Shown here piece after piece: positions 33,583-42,169 of a stretch of 64,000 bases of DNA. Position 1 is the stretch's first letter. Each line of letters begins with the position of its first letter. A model generated the notes under the pieces. The model did no database searches and was not told where the DNA came from. It saw only the letters and a list, made by a program, of their open reading frames with translations. The DNA lies in assembly GCF_001424195.1 (NCBI RefSeq), contig NZ_LMOO01000007.1, forward strand, positions 60,312-124,311. The letters run 5' to 3'. The DNA is from Cellulomonas sp. Leaf334. GTDB lineage: Bacteria; Actinomycetota; Actinomycetes; Actinomycetales; Cellulomonadaceae. The translations under genes and the position numbers were made by a program.

Positions 33583-34383
33583 ATGGACCTCACCTCGCTG
33601 GACCGCATCCGCGCGGCACACGACCGGACCGAGCTCGCGCTCGGCCCCCGCAGCGCGCCGCTCGCGGGGGGCACGTGGCTGTTCTCCGAGCCGCAGCCGG
33701 GCCTGGAGGAGCTGGTCGACCTCACGACCCTGGGCTGGCCCTCGGTCGAGCAGACGGCCGACGGTCTGACGCTCGCCGCGACCTGCACGATCCGGTCGCT
33801 GGCGGACCTGCCCCCGGTCCCCGGCTGGCGGTCCCAGCACCTCGTGCAGCAGTGCGCGCGGTCGCTGGTGGCCTCGGAGAAGATCTGGGACTGGGCGACC
33901 GTCGGCGGGAACATCTGCGTGGCACTGCCCGCCGGGGCACTCACGACCCTCGCGGTCGCCCTCGACGCGACAGCCCTGGTGTGGACGCCGGACGGCGGTG
34001 AGCGCCGGGAGCCGGTCGCGTCGCTGGTCACGGGCGTGCGCACCACCTCGGTGGGCCCGGGCGAGGTGCTCCGGTCCGTGGAGCTGTCCGCCGAGGTGCT
34101 CGCCCAGCCCGTCGCGTTCCGCCGCATCGCACTGACCCGGCACGGGAGGTCCGGAGCGATCGTGGTGGGCCGTCGCGACGACGCCGGCGGGCTCGTCGTC
34201 ACCCTCACCGCCGGGGTCACCCACCCCCACCGCCTCGCGTTCCCGACCCTGCCGACCCCCGACGAGCTCGCTGCCGCCGTCGACGCGGTCGAGGACTGGT
34301 ACGACGACCCCCACGGATCCCCCGACTGGCGCCGGGCGATGACGCTGCGGCTCGCCGAGCAGGTGCGGGAGGAGCTCGCATGA
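33583..34383 (+). CDS. Xanthine dehydrogenase FAD-binding subunit
   Basis: The 266-residue protein has the FAD-binding motifs of the molybdenum hydroxylase family: APLAGGTWLFSEP near 27 and DWATVGGNICVALPAG near 100. Electrons from xanthine pass from the Mo centre through 2Fe-2S clusters to this FAD and then to NAD. It overlaps the fused Fe-S/Mo subunit gene by ATGA and starts the purine-oxidation block. Confidence 0.9.
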   Translation: MDLTSLDRIRAAHDRTELALGPRSAPLAGGTWLFSEPQPGLEELVDLTTLGWPSVEQTADGLTLAATCTIRSLADLPPVPGWRSQHLVQQCARSLVASEKIWDWATVGGNICVALPAGALTTLAVALDATALVWTPDGGERREPVASLVTGVRTTSVGPGEVLRSVELSAEVLAQPVAFRRIALTRHGRSGAIVVGRRDDAGGLVVTLTAGVTHPHRLAFPTLPTPDELAAAVDAVEDWYDDPHGSPDWRRAMTLRLAEQVREELA

Positions 34384-37073
34384 GGTTCGAGGTGAACGGC
34401 GCGCCCGTCGACGCCGACCCGGCTCCCGGGCAGGTGCTGCGGACGCTGCTGCGGGAGCACGGGCACGTCGAGGTGAAGAAGGGCTGCGACTCCGGCGACT
34501 GCGGGGCGTGCACGGTCCTGCTCGACGGTCGGCCGACGCACTCCTGCCTGGTCCCCGCGTACCGGGCGTCCGGGCGAGCCGTCACCACGGTCGCCGGGCT
34601 CGACCCGCGCGTGGGCCAGTCGTTCATCGACGCGGCCGCGTTCCAGTGCGGGTTCTGCACCGCGGGGCTGGTCACCACGGTGGCGGGGCTCGGGCTCACG
34701 ACCGACGACGAGGAGACCGCCCGCCTGCTCAAGGGCAACCTCTGCCGGTGCACCGGCTACCGGTCGATCTGCGACGCCGTCGCCGGTCGCCGCAACACGG
34801 TCGACCCCGTGCCCGGCCAGGACGCAGGCCGGTCCGTCCGCTCCCCTGCAGCCTGCCGGATCGTCACCGGGCGCGAGCCGTTCACGCTCGACGTCGCCAC
34901 CACCGACCTCGCGCACCTGGCGGTGCTGGGCAGCCCCCATGCCCACGCCCGCATCGTCGCGATCGACACGACCGCCGCCCTCGCCGCCCCCGGCGTCCTG
35001 GCCGTCCTCACGCACGAGGACTCCCCCACCACCCTGTTCTCGACCGCCCGCCACGAGAGTCGCCTCGACGACCCCGACGACACCCGCGTGCTCGACCCGG
35101 TCCTGCGGTTCCACGGGCAGCGCGTCGCCGTGGTCGTCGCCGAGTCGTTGCGCGAGGCGACGCGGGCCCTGCGCCTGATCGAGGTCGAGTACGAGGTGCT
35201 GCCCGCCGTCCTCGACCCGGAGCAGGCTCGCGCGTCGGGCGCTCCCCTCGTGCACGGCGACAAGGGTCCGGAGGCGCGCATCTCCGAACCGAGCCGCAAC
35301 GTCGTCGCGCAGCTGCACGCGGAGATGGGGTCCGTCTCCGACGCCCTCGCCGCGTCGGCCCACCGCGTCCGCGGCACGTACCGCACGAGGCGCGTGTCGC
35401 ACGCGGCCCTGGAGACCCACGCGACCCGCGGCTGGCTCGACGAGGACGGCCGCCTCGTCCTGCGCACCAGCACCCAGGTCCCGTACCTGGTCCGCGACGA
35501 GATCGCGCACATCTTCGCGCTCGACCCGGCCAAGGTCCGGGTGCTCACCGGTCGCGTCGGTGGCGGGTTCGGCGGCAAGCAGGAGCTGCTCACCGAGGAC
35601 GTCGTCGCGCTGGCCGTCCTGCGCACCGGCCGGGCGGTGCAGTACGAGATGACGAGGGCCGACGAGTTCACGATCGTGCCCAGCCGGCACCCCGTCCGCG
35701 TCGAGGTCGAGCTGGGCGCCGACGCCGACGGCGTGCTGACCGCGATGCGCATCGACGTGCTCACCGACACCGGCGCGTACGGCAACCACGGACCCGGCGT
35801 CATGTTCCACGGCGTCAGCGAGTCGGTGGCGGTGTACCGGTGCGCCAACAAGCGGGTCGACGCCGAGGCCGTCTACACCCACACGCTGCCGTCCGGGGCG
35901 TTCCGCGGGTACGGGCTCGGGCAGGTCATCTTCGCCGTCGAGTCGGCGATGGACGACCTCGCGCAGTCCGTCGGGATCTCCGCGTTCGACGTGCGCCGCC
36001 GCAACGTCGTCGTGCCCGGCGACCGGCTGCTCGTCGCCGACCCCGACGAGGTGGGCGACCTCGACATGCACTCCTACGGCATGGACCAGTGCCTGGACCT
36101 CGTGGAGGCGGCCCTGGCCGACCGCTCGGCGGACCTGCCGGCGCCGCCCGGCACGCACGTCGGTGCCGGGACGGCCGTCGCCATGATCGCCACCATCGCC
36201 CCGCGCGGGCACTACGCCGAGGCATCGGTCCGCCTGCTCGACGACGGCCGGTACGAGATCAGTGTCGGCACCACCGAGTTCGGCAACGGCACCACGACCG
36301 TGCACGGCCAGCTGGTGGCCCAGGCGCTCGGCACCACCGTCGACCGCATCGTGATCCGGCAGTCCGACACCGACGTGACCGGGTACGACACCGGCGCGTT
36401 CGGGTCCGCCGGCGTCGTCGTCGCCGGCCTCGCCCTGCACCGCGCCGCCCTCCAGCTGCGCACCAAGATCCTCTCGGCGGCCGCCGCCCTGCGCGACCAC
36501 CCGAGCGACGAGCCCCGCACCTGGGACTCCCAGGACCTCACCCCCGAGTCCGCGAGCGGCGTCCCCCTGACGGAGATCGCGCGTGCCGCGCCGGGTCTGG
36601 CCGGCCAGGGCACCCACGACGGCTCCCCGCGTTCCGTCGCGTTCAACGTGCACGGGTTCCGCGTCGCCGTCGACCCCGCGACCGGCGAGGTCACCGTCCT
36701 GCGGTCCGTGCAGGCCGTCGACGCCGGCACCGTCCTGCACCCCGAGCAGCTGCGCGGCCAGGTCGAGGGTGGCACCGGTCAGGCCATCGGCACCGCGCTC
36801 TACGAGGAGATGCGCCTCGACGACGAGGGCCGCGTGACCACCGCGTCGTTCCGCAGCTACCACGTGCCGCAGATGGTCGACCTGCCCCGCACCGAGGTCC
36901 TCTTCGCGGACACCGCCGACGACCTCGGACCCCTCGGCGCCAAGTCGATGAGCGAGGCCCCGTACAACCCGGTCGCCCCCGCCCTCGCCAACGCGATCCG
37001 CGACGCCGTCGGCATCCGCCCGCACGAGCTCCCGATGTCCGCCGACCGCCTCTGGCGCCTGTTGCAGGCCTGA
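34380..37073 (+). CDS. Xanthine dehydrogenase, fused 2Fe-2S and molybdopterin subunit
   Basis: The 897-residue protein starts with a plant-type 2Fe-2S domain (KGCDSGDCGACTVLLDG, Cys36/41/44) and an all-helical second 2Fe-2S domain (AFQCGFCTAG, GNLCRCTGYR). A molybdopterin domain follows from about 165 (RVGGGFGGKQ, SGAFRGYGLGQ, GAKSMSEAPYNP with the active-site Glu). Oxidation of hypoxanthine/xanthine to urate is the likely role given uricase and guanine deaminase next door. The Fe-S/Mo fusion with a separate FAD protein is a recognised actinobacterial arrangement. Confidence 0.92.
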   Translation: MRFEVNGAPVDADPAPGQVLRTLLREHGHVEVKKGCDSGDCGACTVLLDGRPTHSCLVPAYRASGRAVTTVAGLDPRVGQSFIDAAAFQCGFCTAGLVTTVAGLGLTTDDEETARLLKGNLCRCTGYRSICDAVAGRRNTVDPVPGQDAGRSVRSPAACRIVTGREPFTLDVATTDLAHLAVLGSPHAHARIVAIDTTAALAAPGVLAVLTHEDSPTTLFSTARHESRLDDPDDTRVLDPVLRFHGQRVAVVVAESLREATRALRLIEVEYEVLPAVLDPEQARASGAPLVHGDKGPEARISEPSRNVVAQLHAEMGSVSDALAASAHRVRGTYRTRRVSHAALETHATRGWLDEDGRLVLRTSTQVPYLVRDEIAHIFALDPAKVRVLTGRVGGGFGGKQELLTEDVVALAVLRTGRAVQYEMTRADEFTIVPSRHPVRVEVELGADADGVLTAMRIDVLTDTGAYGNHGPGVMFHGVSESVAVYRCANKRVDAEAVYTHTLPSGAFRGYGLGQVIFAVESAMDDLAQSVGISAFDVRRRNVVVPGDRLLVADPDEVGDLDMHSYGMDQCLDLVEAALADRSADLPAPPGTHVGAGTAVAMIATIAPRGHYAEASVRLLDDGRYEISVGTTEFGNGTTTVHGQLVAQALGTTVDRIVIRQSDTDVTGYDTGAFGSAGVVVAGLALHRAALQLRTKILSAAAALRDHPSDEPRTWDSQDLTPESASGVPLTEIARAAPGLAGQGTHDGSPRSVAFNVHGFRVAVDPATGEVTVLRSVQAVDAGTVLHPEQLRGQVEGGTGQAIGTALYEEMRLDDEGRVTTASFRSYHVPQMVDLPRTEVLFADTADDLGPLGAKSMSEAPYNPVAPALANAIRDAVGIRPHELPMSADRLWRLLQA

Positions 37074-37111
37074 CCCCGGCCCCCGCCCGGGACGTCAACG
37101 GGCCGTGAGCG

Positions 37112-37165
37112 GGACGTCCGCAGGTTCGCGCGTCCTGACGACCGGGTCTGCGGACGTCCGCAGGT
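37112..37165. terminator. Repeated GGACGTCCGCAGGT element / palindrome between convergent xdh genes
   Basis: GGACGTCCGCAGGT occurs twice in direct orientation (37112-37125 and 37152-37165). The second copy lies inside the perfect 16-bp palindrome CTGCGGACGTCCGCAG (37148-37163). It sits between the convergent xanthine dehydrogenase and xdhC genes, so termination is the simplest role, but duplication of the core could also mark a protein-binding site. Confidence 0.4.
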
Positions 37166-37194
37166 GGGAGGAGGAGCGTCGGGGCGAGTGGGTG

Positions 37195-38199
37195 TCAGGG
37201 GTGCGGTGTCGGGGCTGGGCGGTGGATCGGGCCGGCCAGGTCCGTCAGCGGGAGGCCTGTGGCGCCCGTGCGGGAGGCCAGGACCTCGGCGAGGACCGAG
37301 ACGGCGGTCTCGCCCGGGGTCGACGCGCCCAGGTCGAGGCCGATCGGGGCGTGCAGGCGGGCCAGCTCGTCGTCGGTGATGCCCCGCGCGACGAGCTCCG
37401 CGACGCGCCGGGTCTGCGTCCGGCGCGACCCCATCGCTCCCACGAACCCCGCCCCGGACCGCAGCGCGGCGAGCACCAGGTCGGCGTCGAACCGGTCGTC
37501 GTGCGCCATCACGCACACCACGTCGCGCGGGCCCAGCCGCTGCTGCGCGAGGTGCCGGACGGGCCAGTCGACGACCACCTCGTCGGCTCCGGGATGACGG
37601 CGCGGTGTGGCGAGCACGGCCCGGGCGTCGCACACCGTGACGCGGAAGCCCGCCGCTCGAGCGACGACGGCCAGCGCCGACGAGAACTCCAGCGCGCCGT
37701 AGACGACCATCCGGGGTGGCGCCGACGCGACCTCGACGAACACCTCGATCCCCCCGTCGGGGCCCTGGACGCGAACGATGCCGGACCGCATCGGCACGGG
37801 CACGTCGTCCGGCAGCGGGCCGTCGAGCGCCGTCACGAGCACGACCTCGTCCCCGCGGGCCGCCGCCGCCAGCACGGGGACGTCGGCCGGGCCGAGCTCG
37901 CGGGCGTGCACCCGCAGGACGCCGCCGCAGGTCAGGCCGACGGCGAACGCGTCCTCGTCGGTCACGCCGTACTCCTGCACGCCCGGCGGCGCACCGTCGA
38001 GCACCGCGGCGCACAGGTCGTACAGCGCGCCCTCGACGCATCCCCCGGCCACGCTGCCGAGCGCGGCGCCGGTGTCGTCGACGGCCATCGACGTGCCGAC
38101 GACGGTGGGGGCGCTGCCGGTCATCGACAAGACGGTGGCGGCGGCGACCCGGTGGCCGGCGGTCAGCGTGGCCAGCAGGCGTCCGGCGATCTCGAGCAC
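37195..38199 (-). CDS. xdhC: XdhC/CoxI-family molybdoenzyme maturation protein
   Basis: The 334-residue protein has an XdhC N-terminal domain (LATLTAGHRVAAATVLSMTG, GSVAGGCVEGALYDL with the conserved Cys). A Rossmann C-terminal domain follows (RMVVYGALEFSSALAVVARA, VVCVMAHDDRFD, GFVGAMGSRRT). XdhC binds and protects the molybdenum cofactor and promotes its sulfuration before insertion into xanthine dehydrogenase. The GTG start follows GGGAGG. It is convergent with the xdh structural genes but functionally tied to them. Confidence 0.92.
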   Translation of the reverse strand: MLEIAGRLLATLTAGHRVAAATVLSMTGSAPTVVGTSMAVDDTGAALGSVAGGCVEGALYDLCAAVLDGAPPGVQEYGVTDEDAFAVGLTCGGVLRVHARELGPADVPVLAAAARGDEVVLVTALDGPLPDDVPVPMRSGIVRVQGPDGGIEVFVEVASAPPRMVVYGALEFSSALAVVARAAGFRVTVCDARAVLATPRRHPGADEVVVDWPVRHLAQQRLGPRDVVCVMAHDDRFDADLVLAALRSGAGFVGAMGSRRTQTRRVAELVARGITDDELARLHAPIGLDLGASTPGETAVSVLAEVLASRTGATGLPLTDLAGPIHRPAPTPHP

Positions 38200-38300
38200 G
38201 GCGCACCTCCCGGACGCGACGGGGCACAGGGTGCGACGAGCCTAGACCGCGGGCGGGGCGCCCCGAGTAGCGTCGGCCCATCGTCCAGGAGGAAACGCGC

Positions 38301-38333
38301 ATGTCACATCAGCCGGGCACACTGCGGCCATGA
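38301..38333 (+). CDS. Ten-residue leader peptide upstream of uricase
   Basis: An ATG at 38301, eight bases after a perfect AGGAGG (38287-38292), opens MSHQPGTLRP. Its TGA overlaps the uricase ATG (ATGA at 38330-38333). The uricase start itself has no comparable site, so translation of this mini-ORF probably delivers ribosomes to uricase. Whether the peptide itself does anything is unknown. Confidence 0.5.
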   Translation: MSHQPGTLRP

Positions 38334-39223
38334 CGGCTCGTCTGCACGCCCACCAGTACGGCAAGGCCGAGACGCGTGTGGTCCGGATCGTGCGCGACAC
38401 GCCACGCCACGAGATCCGCGACCTCAACGTCTCGACGGCCCTGCGCGGGGACTTCGCGGCCGCGTACCTGGACGGCGACCAGTCGGCGGTGCTGCCCACG
38501 GACACGCAGAGGAACACGGCGTTCGCGTACGCGAAGGAGCACGGCGTGTCGTCGCCGGACGCGTTCGCCACCCTGCTGGCGCGGCACTTCGTCGACGACG
38601 TGGTCCCCGTCGCCGGCGCGCGGGTCGACGTCGAGGAGTACGCGTGGGTCCGCGTCGTCGTCGACGGTGTCGAGCACGACCACACGTGGGTGCGCAGCGG
38701 GCAGGAGGTCCGGACGGCCTCGGTGACCGCCGACGCCGACGGGACGACGGTGATCGCGGGCCTGAAGGACCTGACCGTGCTGAAGTCCACGGGCTCGCAG
38801 TTCCGGGGCTTCCTCACCGACGGGTACACGACGCTCCCGGAGACGTCGGACCGGGTGCTCGCGACGTCGCTGGTGGCCCAGTGGCGGTACGCGGGGACCG
38901 ACGTCGACTTCGACGGGACGTACGCCCGGGTCCGCGAGGTCCTGCTCACGACGTTCGCCACCCAGCACTCCCTGGCGCTGCAGCAGACGTTGTGGCAGAT
39001 GGGCGAGGCCGTCCTCGACGCCGTCGCCGAGGTGGTCGAGATCCGGTTCGCCGCACCGAACAAGCACCACTTCCTCGCGGACCTGAGCCCGTTCGGGCTC
39101 GAGAACCCGGGTGAGGTCTTCTTCGCGGCCGACCGGCCCTACGGGCTGATCGAGGCGGTGGTCGTCCGGGACGGCGCACCACCCGCGGGCGACGCCTGGA
39201 CGCGATCGGTGGGTGCGCCGTGA
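38330..39223 (+). CDS. pucL: Urate oxidase (uricase)
   Basis: A cofactor-free enzyme oxidising urate to 5-hydroxyisourate. The 297-residue protein has the family N-terminus HQYGKAETRVVRI with catalytic Lys12, LPTDTQRNT with Thr57, and the C-terminal NKHHFLADLSPFGLENPGE-type motif. Family-typical residues start at the ATG 38330, so this start is right despite the upstream leader ORF. It lacks the fused OHCU decarboxylase of Bacillus PucL, which is a separate gene here. The end overlaps guaD by GTGA. Confidence 0.93.
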   Translation: MTARLHAHQYGKAETRVVRIVRDTPRHEIRDLNVSTALRGDFAAAYLDGDQSAVLPTDTQRNTAFAYAKEHGVSSPDAFATLLARHFVDDVVPVAGARVDVEEYAWVRVVVDGVEHDHTWVRSGQEVRTASVTADADGTTVIAGLKDLTVLKSTGSQFRGFLTDGYTTLPETSDRVLATSLVAQWRYAGTDVDFDGTYARVREVLLTTFATQHSLALQQTLWQMGEAVLDAVAEVVEIRFAAPNKHHFLADLSPFGLENPGEVFFAADRPYGLIEAVVVRDGAPPAGDAWTRSVGAP

Positions 39224-39693
39224 CCCCCGACGACGAGAGCTGGCTGTCGCAGGCCATCGCGCTCGCCACGGCCAACGTCGCCGACGGTGGCGGTCCCTTC
39301 GGCGCCGTCGTGGTGCGCGCCGGGGTCGTGATCGGCGCGGGCCAGAACCGGGTCACGCGCGACAACGACCCGACCGCGCACGCGGAGGTCCTGGCCATCC
39401 GCGCGGCGTGCCAGGCGATCGGGACCTTCTCGCTGGCGGGCGCGACCGTCTACACGTCCTGCGAGCCCTGCCCCCTGTGCCTGGCCGCGTGCCTGTGGGC
39501 GCGGGTCGATCGGGTCGTCTTCGCGGCCGACCGCACCGACGCCGCTCGCGCGGGCTTCGACGACAGCGTCTTCTACGACCTGTTCGAGTCCGATCCCGCG
39601 ACCTGGCCGATGCCCGTGCTCGGGCACCGGGTCCCGACGGCGTCGACACCGATGGACGCGTGGCTGGCCCGGCCGACCCGCGACGAGTACTGA
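39220..39693 (+). CDS. guaD: Guanine deaminase (cytidine-deaminase fold)
   Basis: The 157-residue protein has the zinc deaminase motifs PTAHAEVLAIRAA (HAE) and SCEPCPLCLAAC (PCxxC), and C-terminal FYDLFESDP typical of Bacillus-type GuaD rather than tRNA deaminase TadA. It converts guanine to xanthine, the substrate of the neighbouring dehydrogenase. It is translationally coupled to uricase by GTGA. Confidence 0.88.
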   Translation: MTPDDESWLSQAIALATANVADGGGPFGAVVVRAGVVIGAGQNRVTRDNDPTAHAEVLAIRAACQAIGTFSLAGATVYTSCEPCPLCLAACLWARVDRVVFAADRTDAARAGFDDSVFYDLFESDPATWPMPVLGHRVPTASTPMDAWLARPTRDEY

Positions 39694-39697
39694 GCGG

Positions 39698-40030
39698 TCA
39701 GCTCCCGCGGTACGTCGAGTACGCGAACGGGCTGAGCAGCAACGGCACGTGGTGGTGCGCGTCGTCGGCCACGTCGAACACGACGGCGACCTCGGGGTGG
39801 AACCCCACCTGCCCGGTCGCCGCGAAGTACGCCGCCGTGTCGAACACGAACCGGTACCGGCCGGGCGGCACCGCGTCCGGACCGAGCGACCGCGCGCGCC
39901 CGTCGTCGTCGGTCACCCCGGCGGCGAGCTCGGTCCACGTCCCGGAGACGAGGACCGCCAGGGTCACGGGCATCCCGGCGGCGGGCCGGCCGAGGGTGGT
40001 GTCGAGGACGTGCGTCGTCAGCTGGCTCAT
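39698..40030 (-). CDS. uraH: 5-Hydroxyisourate hydrolase
   Basis: The 110-residue transthyretin-like protein has the N-terminal LTTHVLDTTLGRPAAGM (His in THVLD) and the family's C-terminal tetrapeptide YRGS. It hydrolyses 5-hydroxyisourate to OHCU after uricase. It overlaps uraD by ATGA and is convergent with guaD. Confidence 0.95.
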   Translation of the reverse strand: MSQLTTHVLDTTLGRPAAGMPVTLAVLVSGTWTELAAGVTDDDGRARSLGPDAVPPGRYRFVFDTAAYFAATGQVGFHPEVAVVFDVADDAHHHVPLLLSPFAYSTYRGS

Positions 40031-40488
40031 GAGGCGAACAGGGTCGGCAGGCGCAGGAGCGCGATCTGACGGAGCTCGTCGGCGACCACGGCGGCCTCCT
40101 CGGCGTCGGAGAGGCCGAGCCGGCGGTGCAGCTCGGTGAGGATCTCCATGCGGCTGCGGCCGGCGGCGCGGATGAGGAAGATGCGACCGAACCGCCGCTC
40201 GTACGTCTCGTTGCCGACGGCCATGGCCTCGACCAGCGCGGGGTCGTCGGTGGCGGACGCGGCCTGCTCGGCGCTGCTCAGCCCGCTCGCCTTCTCGCCG
40301 ATCCGGGGGTGGGCGGCGAGGGCCTCGTCGACCTCCGCCGGGGTCAGCCGCCGGGCGGCGAGGTCCGCGACCCCGACGAGCGCGTCGAGCGAGGGGTAGG
40401 GGCAGCCGGACGCGACCTCGTCGACCCAGCGCGTGACGTGCAGGGCGGTCGCCAGGAGCGTCCGTGTCTCGGGTCCGTCGTCGATCAT
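40027..40488 (-). CDS. uraD: OHCU decarboxylase
   Basis: The 153-residue helical enzyme shows AHPRIGEKASG (catalytic His), the ARRLTPAEVDEAL region, and NETYERRFGRIFLIRAAGRS, converting OHCU to S-allantoin. The ATG at 40488 is preceded by GGGAGG eight bases away; a longer upstream frame lacks family similarity. It is the first gene of the uraD-uraH pair, 53 bases from the divergent mocA start. Confidence 0.93.
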   Translation of the reverse strand: MIDDGPETRTLLATALHVTRWVDEVASGCPYPSLDALVGVADLAARRLTPAEVDEALAAHPRIGEKASGLSSAEQAASATDDPALVEAMAVGNETYERRFGRIFLIRAAGRSRMEILTELHRRLGLSDAEEAAVVADELRQIALLRLPTLFAS

Positions 40489-40541
40489 CAAGGCCGCCTC
40501 CCGGTAGCGCTCCGCACGCGCGCACTGGCACCGTACGGGAC

Positions 40542-41147
40542 GTGCCTCCCACCGACGCAAGCCTCAGCGGCATCGTGCTCGCGGCCGGGGCGGGCACGCG
40601 GCACGGCGGCTCGAAGGCGCTGGTGGTGCCGTGGCTCGCCGACGCGGTGCGGTTGCTGCTCGACGGCGGCTGCGCCCGCGTCGTGGTGGTCCTGGGCGCG
40701 GCGGCCGACGAGGCGCGAGAGCTGGTCCCCGACGACGCCCGGGTCACGGCGGTGGTCGCGCCGCGGTGGGTGGACGGGCTGGGCGAGTCGCTGCGCACGG
40801 GCCTCGCGCACGCGGGCGGCGACGCGGTCGTGGTCACGCTCGTGGACCTGCCCGGCACCCCGGTGAGCGTCGTCGAGCGCCTGACGACGGCGTGGGACCG
40901 GCGCACGCTCCGGCAGGCGGTCTACGACGGGCGCCCGGGTCATCCGGTGCTCATCGGCGCGGACCACTGGGCCCGGCTGTCCGACACGCTCTCGGGAGAC
41001 CGCGGTGCGCGCGGCTACCTGGTCGTGCACGACGTCGTCGAGGTCGAGTGCGCCGACCTGCACGACGGGCTCGACGAGGACGTGTCGAGAAACGCGGAGC
41101 CCCCACGTCATGCCCCGACTGCACCCGACCCAGGAGGCCCACCGTGA
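40542..41147 (+). CDS. mocA: MocA-like molybdenum cofactor nucleotidyltransferase
   Basis: The 201-residue GT-A-fold nucleotidyltransferase has GIVLAAGAGTRHGGSKALV at the N-terminus, VVVTLVDLPGTP (metal Asp) and GRPGHPVLIGADHW. MocA converts molybdopterin cofactor to its cytosine dinucleotide form; xanthine dehydrogenase family proteins are its clients, which explains the location. The start is the GTG at 40542. It overlaps the YciI-like gene by GTGA. Confidence 0.85.
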   Translation: MPPTDASLSGIVLAAGAGTRHGGSKALVVPWLADAVRLLLDGGCARVVVVLGAAADEARELVPDDARVTAVVAPRWVDGLGESLRTGLAHAGGDAVVVTLVDLPGTPVSVVERLTTAWDRRTLRQAVYDGRPGHPVLIGADHWARLSDTLSGDRGARGYLVVHDVVEVECADLHDGLDEDVSRNAEPPRHAPTAPDPGGPP

Positions 41148-41524
41148 AGTACCTGATCCTCATCCACTCCGACCCCAAGCCGTGGGCGCACCCGACGTCC
41201 CGGTTCACCGACGAGGGCCGCGCCCTGGACGTCGCCGAGCACGACGAGGCGGACCGCCGGTTCGACGGGCTGCTCGGGGAGCTGTCCGCGAGCGGCGAGC
41301 TCGTCACGGCGGAGGCCCTCGCCGACCCCGCGTCGGCCACCGTGTACCGCTGGCGAAGCGGCGACTCCCTGGCCAGCGAGGGCCCGTACGCGGAGACGCA
41401 GGAGCACCTGGCCGGGTTCTTCCTGGTCGACTGCGCCACGCGTGAGCGTGCGGAGGAGGTCGCGGCGCAGTTCGCCGGGCCGGGGAGCATCGCGGAGCTG
41501 CGGCCGGCGTACGTCTGGGAGTGA
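41144..41524 (+). CDS. YciI/DGPF-domain protein
   Basis: The 126-residue protein has the YCII pattern KYLILIHSDPKPWAHP, the His/Asp pair and SEGPYAETQEHLAGFFLVD. These proteins often accompany ECF sigma factors; function is unknown. CAGGAGG precedes the GTG start, which overlaps mocA. Confidence 0.85.
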   Translation: MKYLILIHSDPKPWAHPTSRFTDEGRALDVAEHDEADRRFDGLLGELSASGELVTAEALADPASATVYRWRSGDSLASEGPYAETQEHLAGFFLVDCATRERAEEVAAQFAGPGSIAELRPAYVWE

Positions 41525-41578
41525 GCGTCTGCCGGAGCGCCCCGACGTGGAGGGGAGGGCCGTTCCGGCGGCACCGCT

Positions 41579-41601
41579 GACCAGGTCGAACGTCCCTGGT
41601 C
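41579..41601. terminator. Hairpin after the YciI-like gene
   Basis: GACCAGG (41579-41585) and CCTGGTC (41595-41601) form a perfect seven-bp stem around a nine-base loop, 55 bases after the YciI-like stop. It could terminate the mocA transcript; an operator role for the downstream small ORF is equally possible. Confidence 0.4.
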
Positions 41602-41632
41602 GCCGCCGGTCGCCCCCGACAGGATCGTTCGT

Positions 41633-41749
41633 GTGAACGCACCCTGGTGGCGACTGCCGGACGCGAGCCGGCAGACCACGGCCGACCGCACCGTCCTGAT
41701 CGAGACCGACGACGACTCCGCCGACCTCCTCCCGCCGTTCTACGACTGA
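41633..41749 (+). CDS. Small 38-residue protein of unknown function
   Basis: GTG at 41633 follows AGGA by eight bases and opens a frame encoding (V)NAPWWRLPDASRQTTADR and an acidic tail ending DLLPPFYD. Nearly every third codon position is G or C, matching real genes here. The peptide has a paired Trp near the start and is acidic at the end, with no membrane segment. I do not recognise a family. Confidence 0.5.
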   Translation: MNAPWWRLPDASRQTTADRTVLIETDDDSADLLPPFYD

Positions 41750-41753
41750 GGAG

Positions 41754-42131
41754 CTACCCGACGGGCCTCGACCGCGTCGCGAACTCCTCCGACACCGGCG
41801 GCAGCAGGCAGAAGAGCAGCCCGACGGGGTCGACCATCACCGCGTAGTCGGCGTAGCGCGTGCGGACGGTGGCACCGAGCCCTTCCAGCCGTGCGATCTC
41901 GGCGTCGAGGTCGTCGGTCTCGAGGTCGAGGTGGACGCGCGGCCCGTCGTCACCGCCGATGCTCTGGGTGGCCACGTGCGGCAGCGCCGCGGCGCCTCGC
42001 AGCGCCACGAAGGGCTCGCCCGGGATCGGGTGCGGGGTCGCGTCGAGCGCCCCTGCCCAGAACGCGGTGACGGTGTCGATGTCCGCCGCGGGTGCGTCGA
42101 TGATGACCTCGCGGAGCATGATCCGGTGCAT
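41754..42131 (-). CDS. VOC/glyoxalase-like protein
   Basis: The 125-residue protein has VIDAPAADIDTVTAFWAGAL, GPRVHLDLETDDLDAEIARLE and C-terminal YAVMVDPVGLLFCLLPP, matching the actinobacterial glyoxalase_6-type single-domain family. No pathway is indicated. It diverges from dinB. Confidence 0.85.
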   Translation of the reverse strand: MHRIMLREVIIDAPAADIDTVTAFWAGALDATPHPIPGEPFVALRGAAALPHVATQSIGGDDGPRVHLDLETDDLDAEIARLEGLGATVRTRYADYAVMVDPVGLLFCLLPPVSEEFATRSRPVG

Positions 42132-42169
42132 GACGCGACCCTAGTGTCGGCCGGATGTCAGACGTAGGT

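Noticed and set aside
33522..37025. 1167-codon minus-strand open frame opposite xanthine dehydrogenase
   Set aside because: It lies entirely antisense to two well-conserved subunits and shows only compositionally biased sequence.
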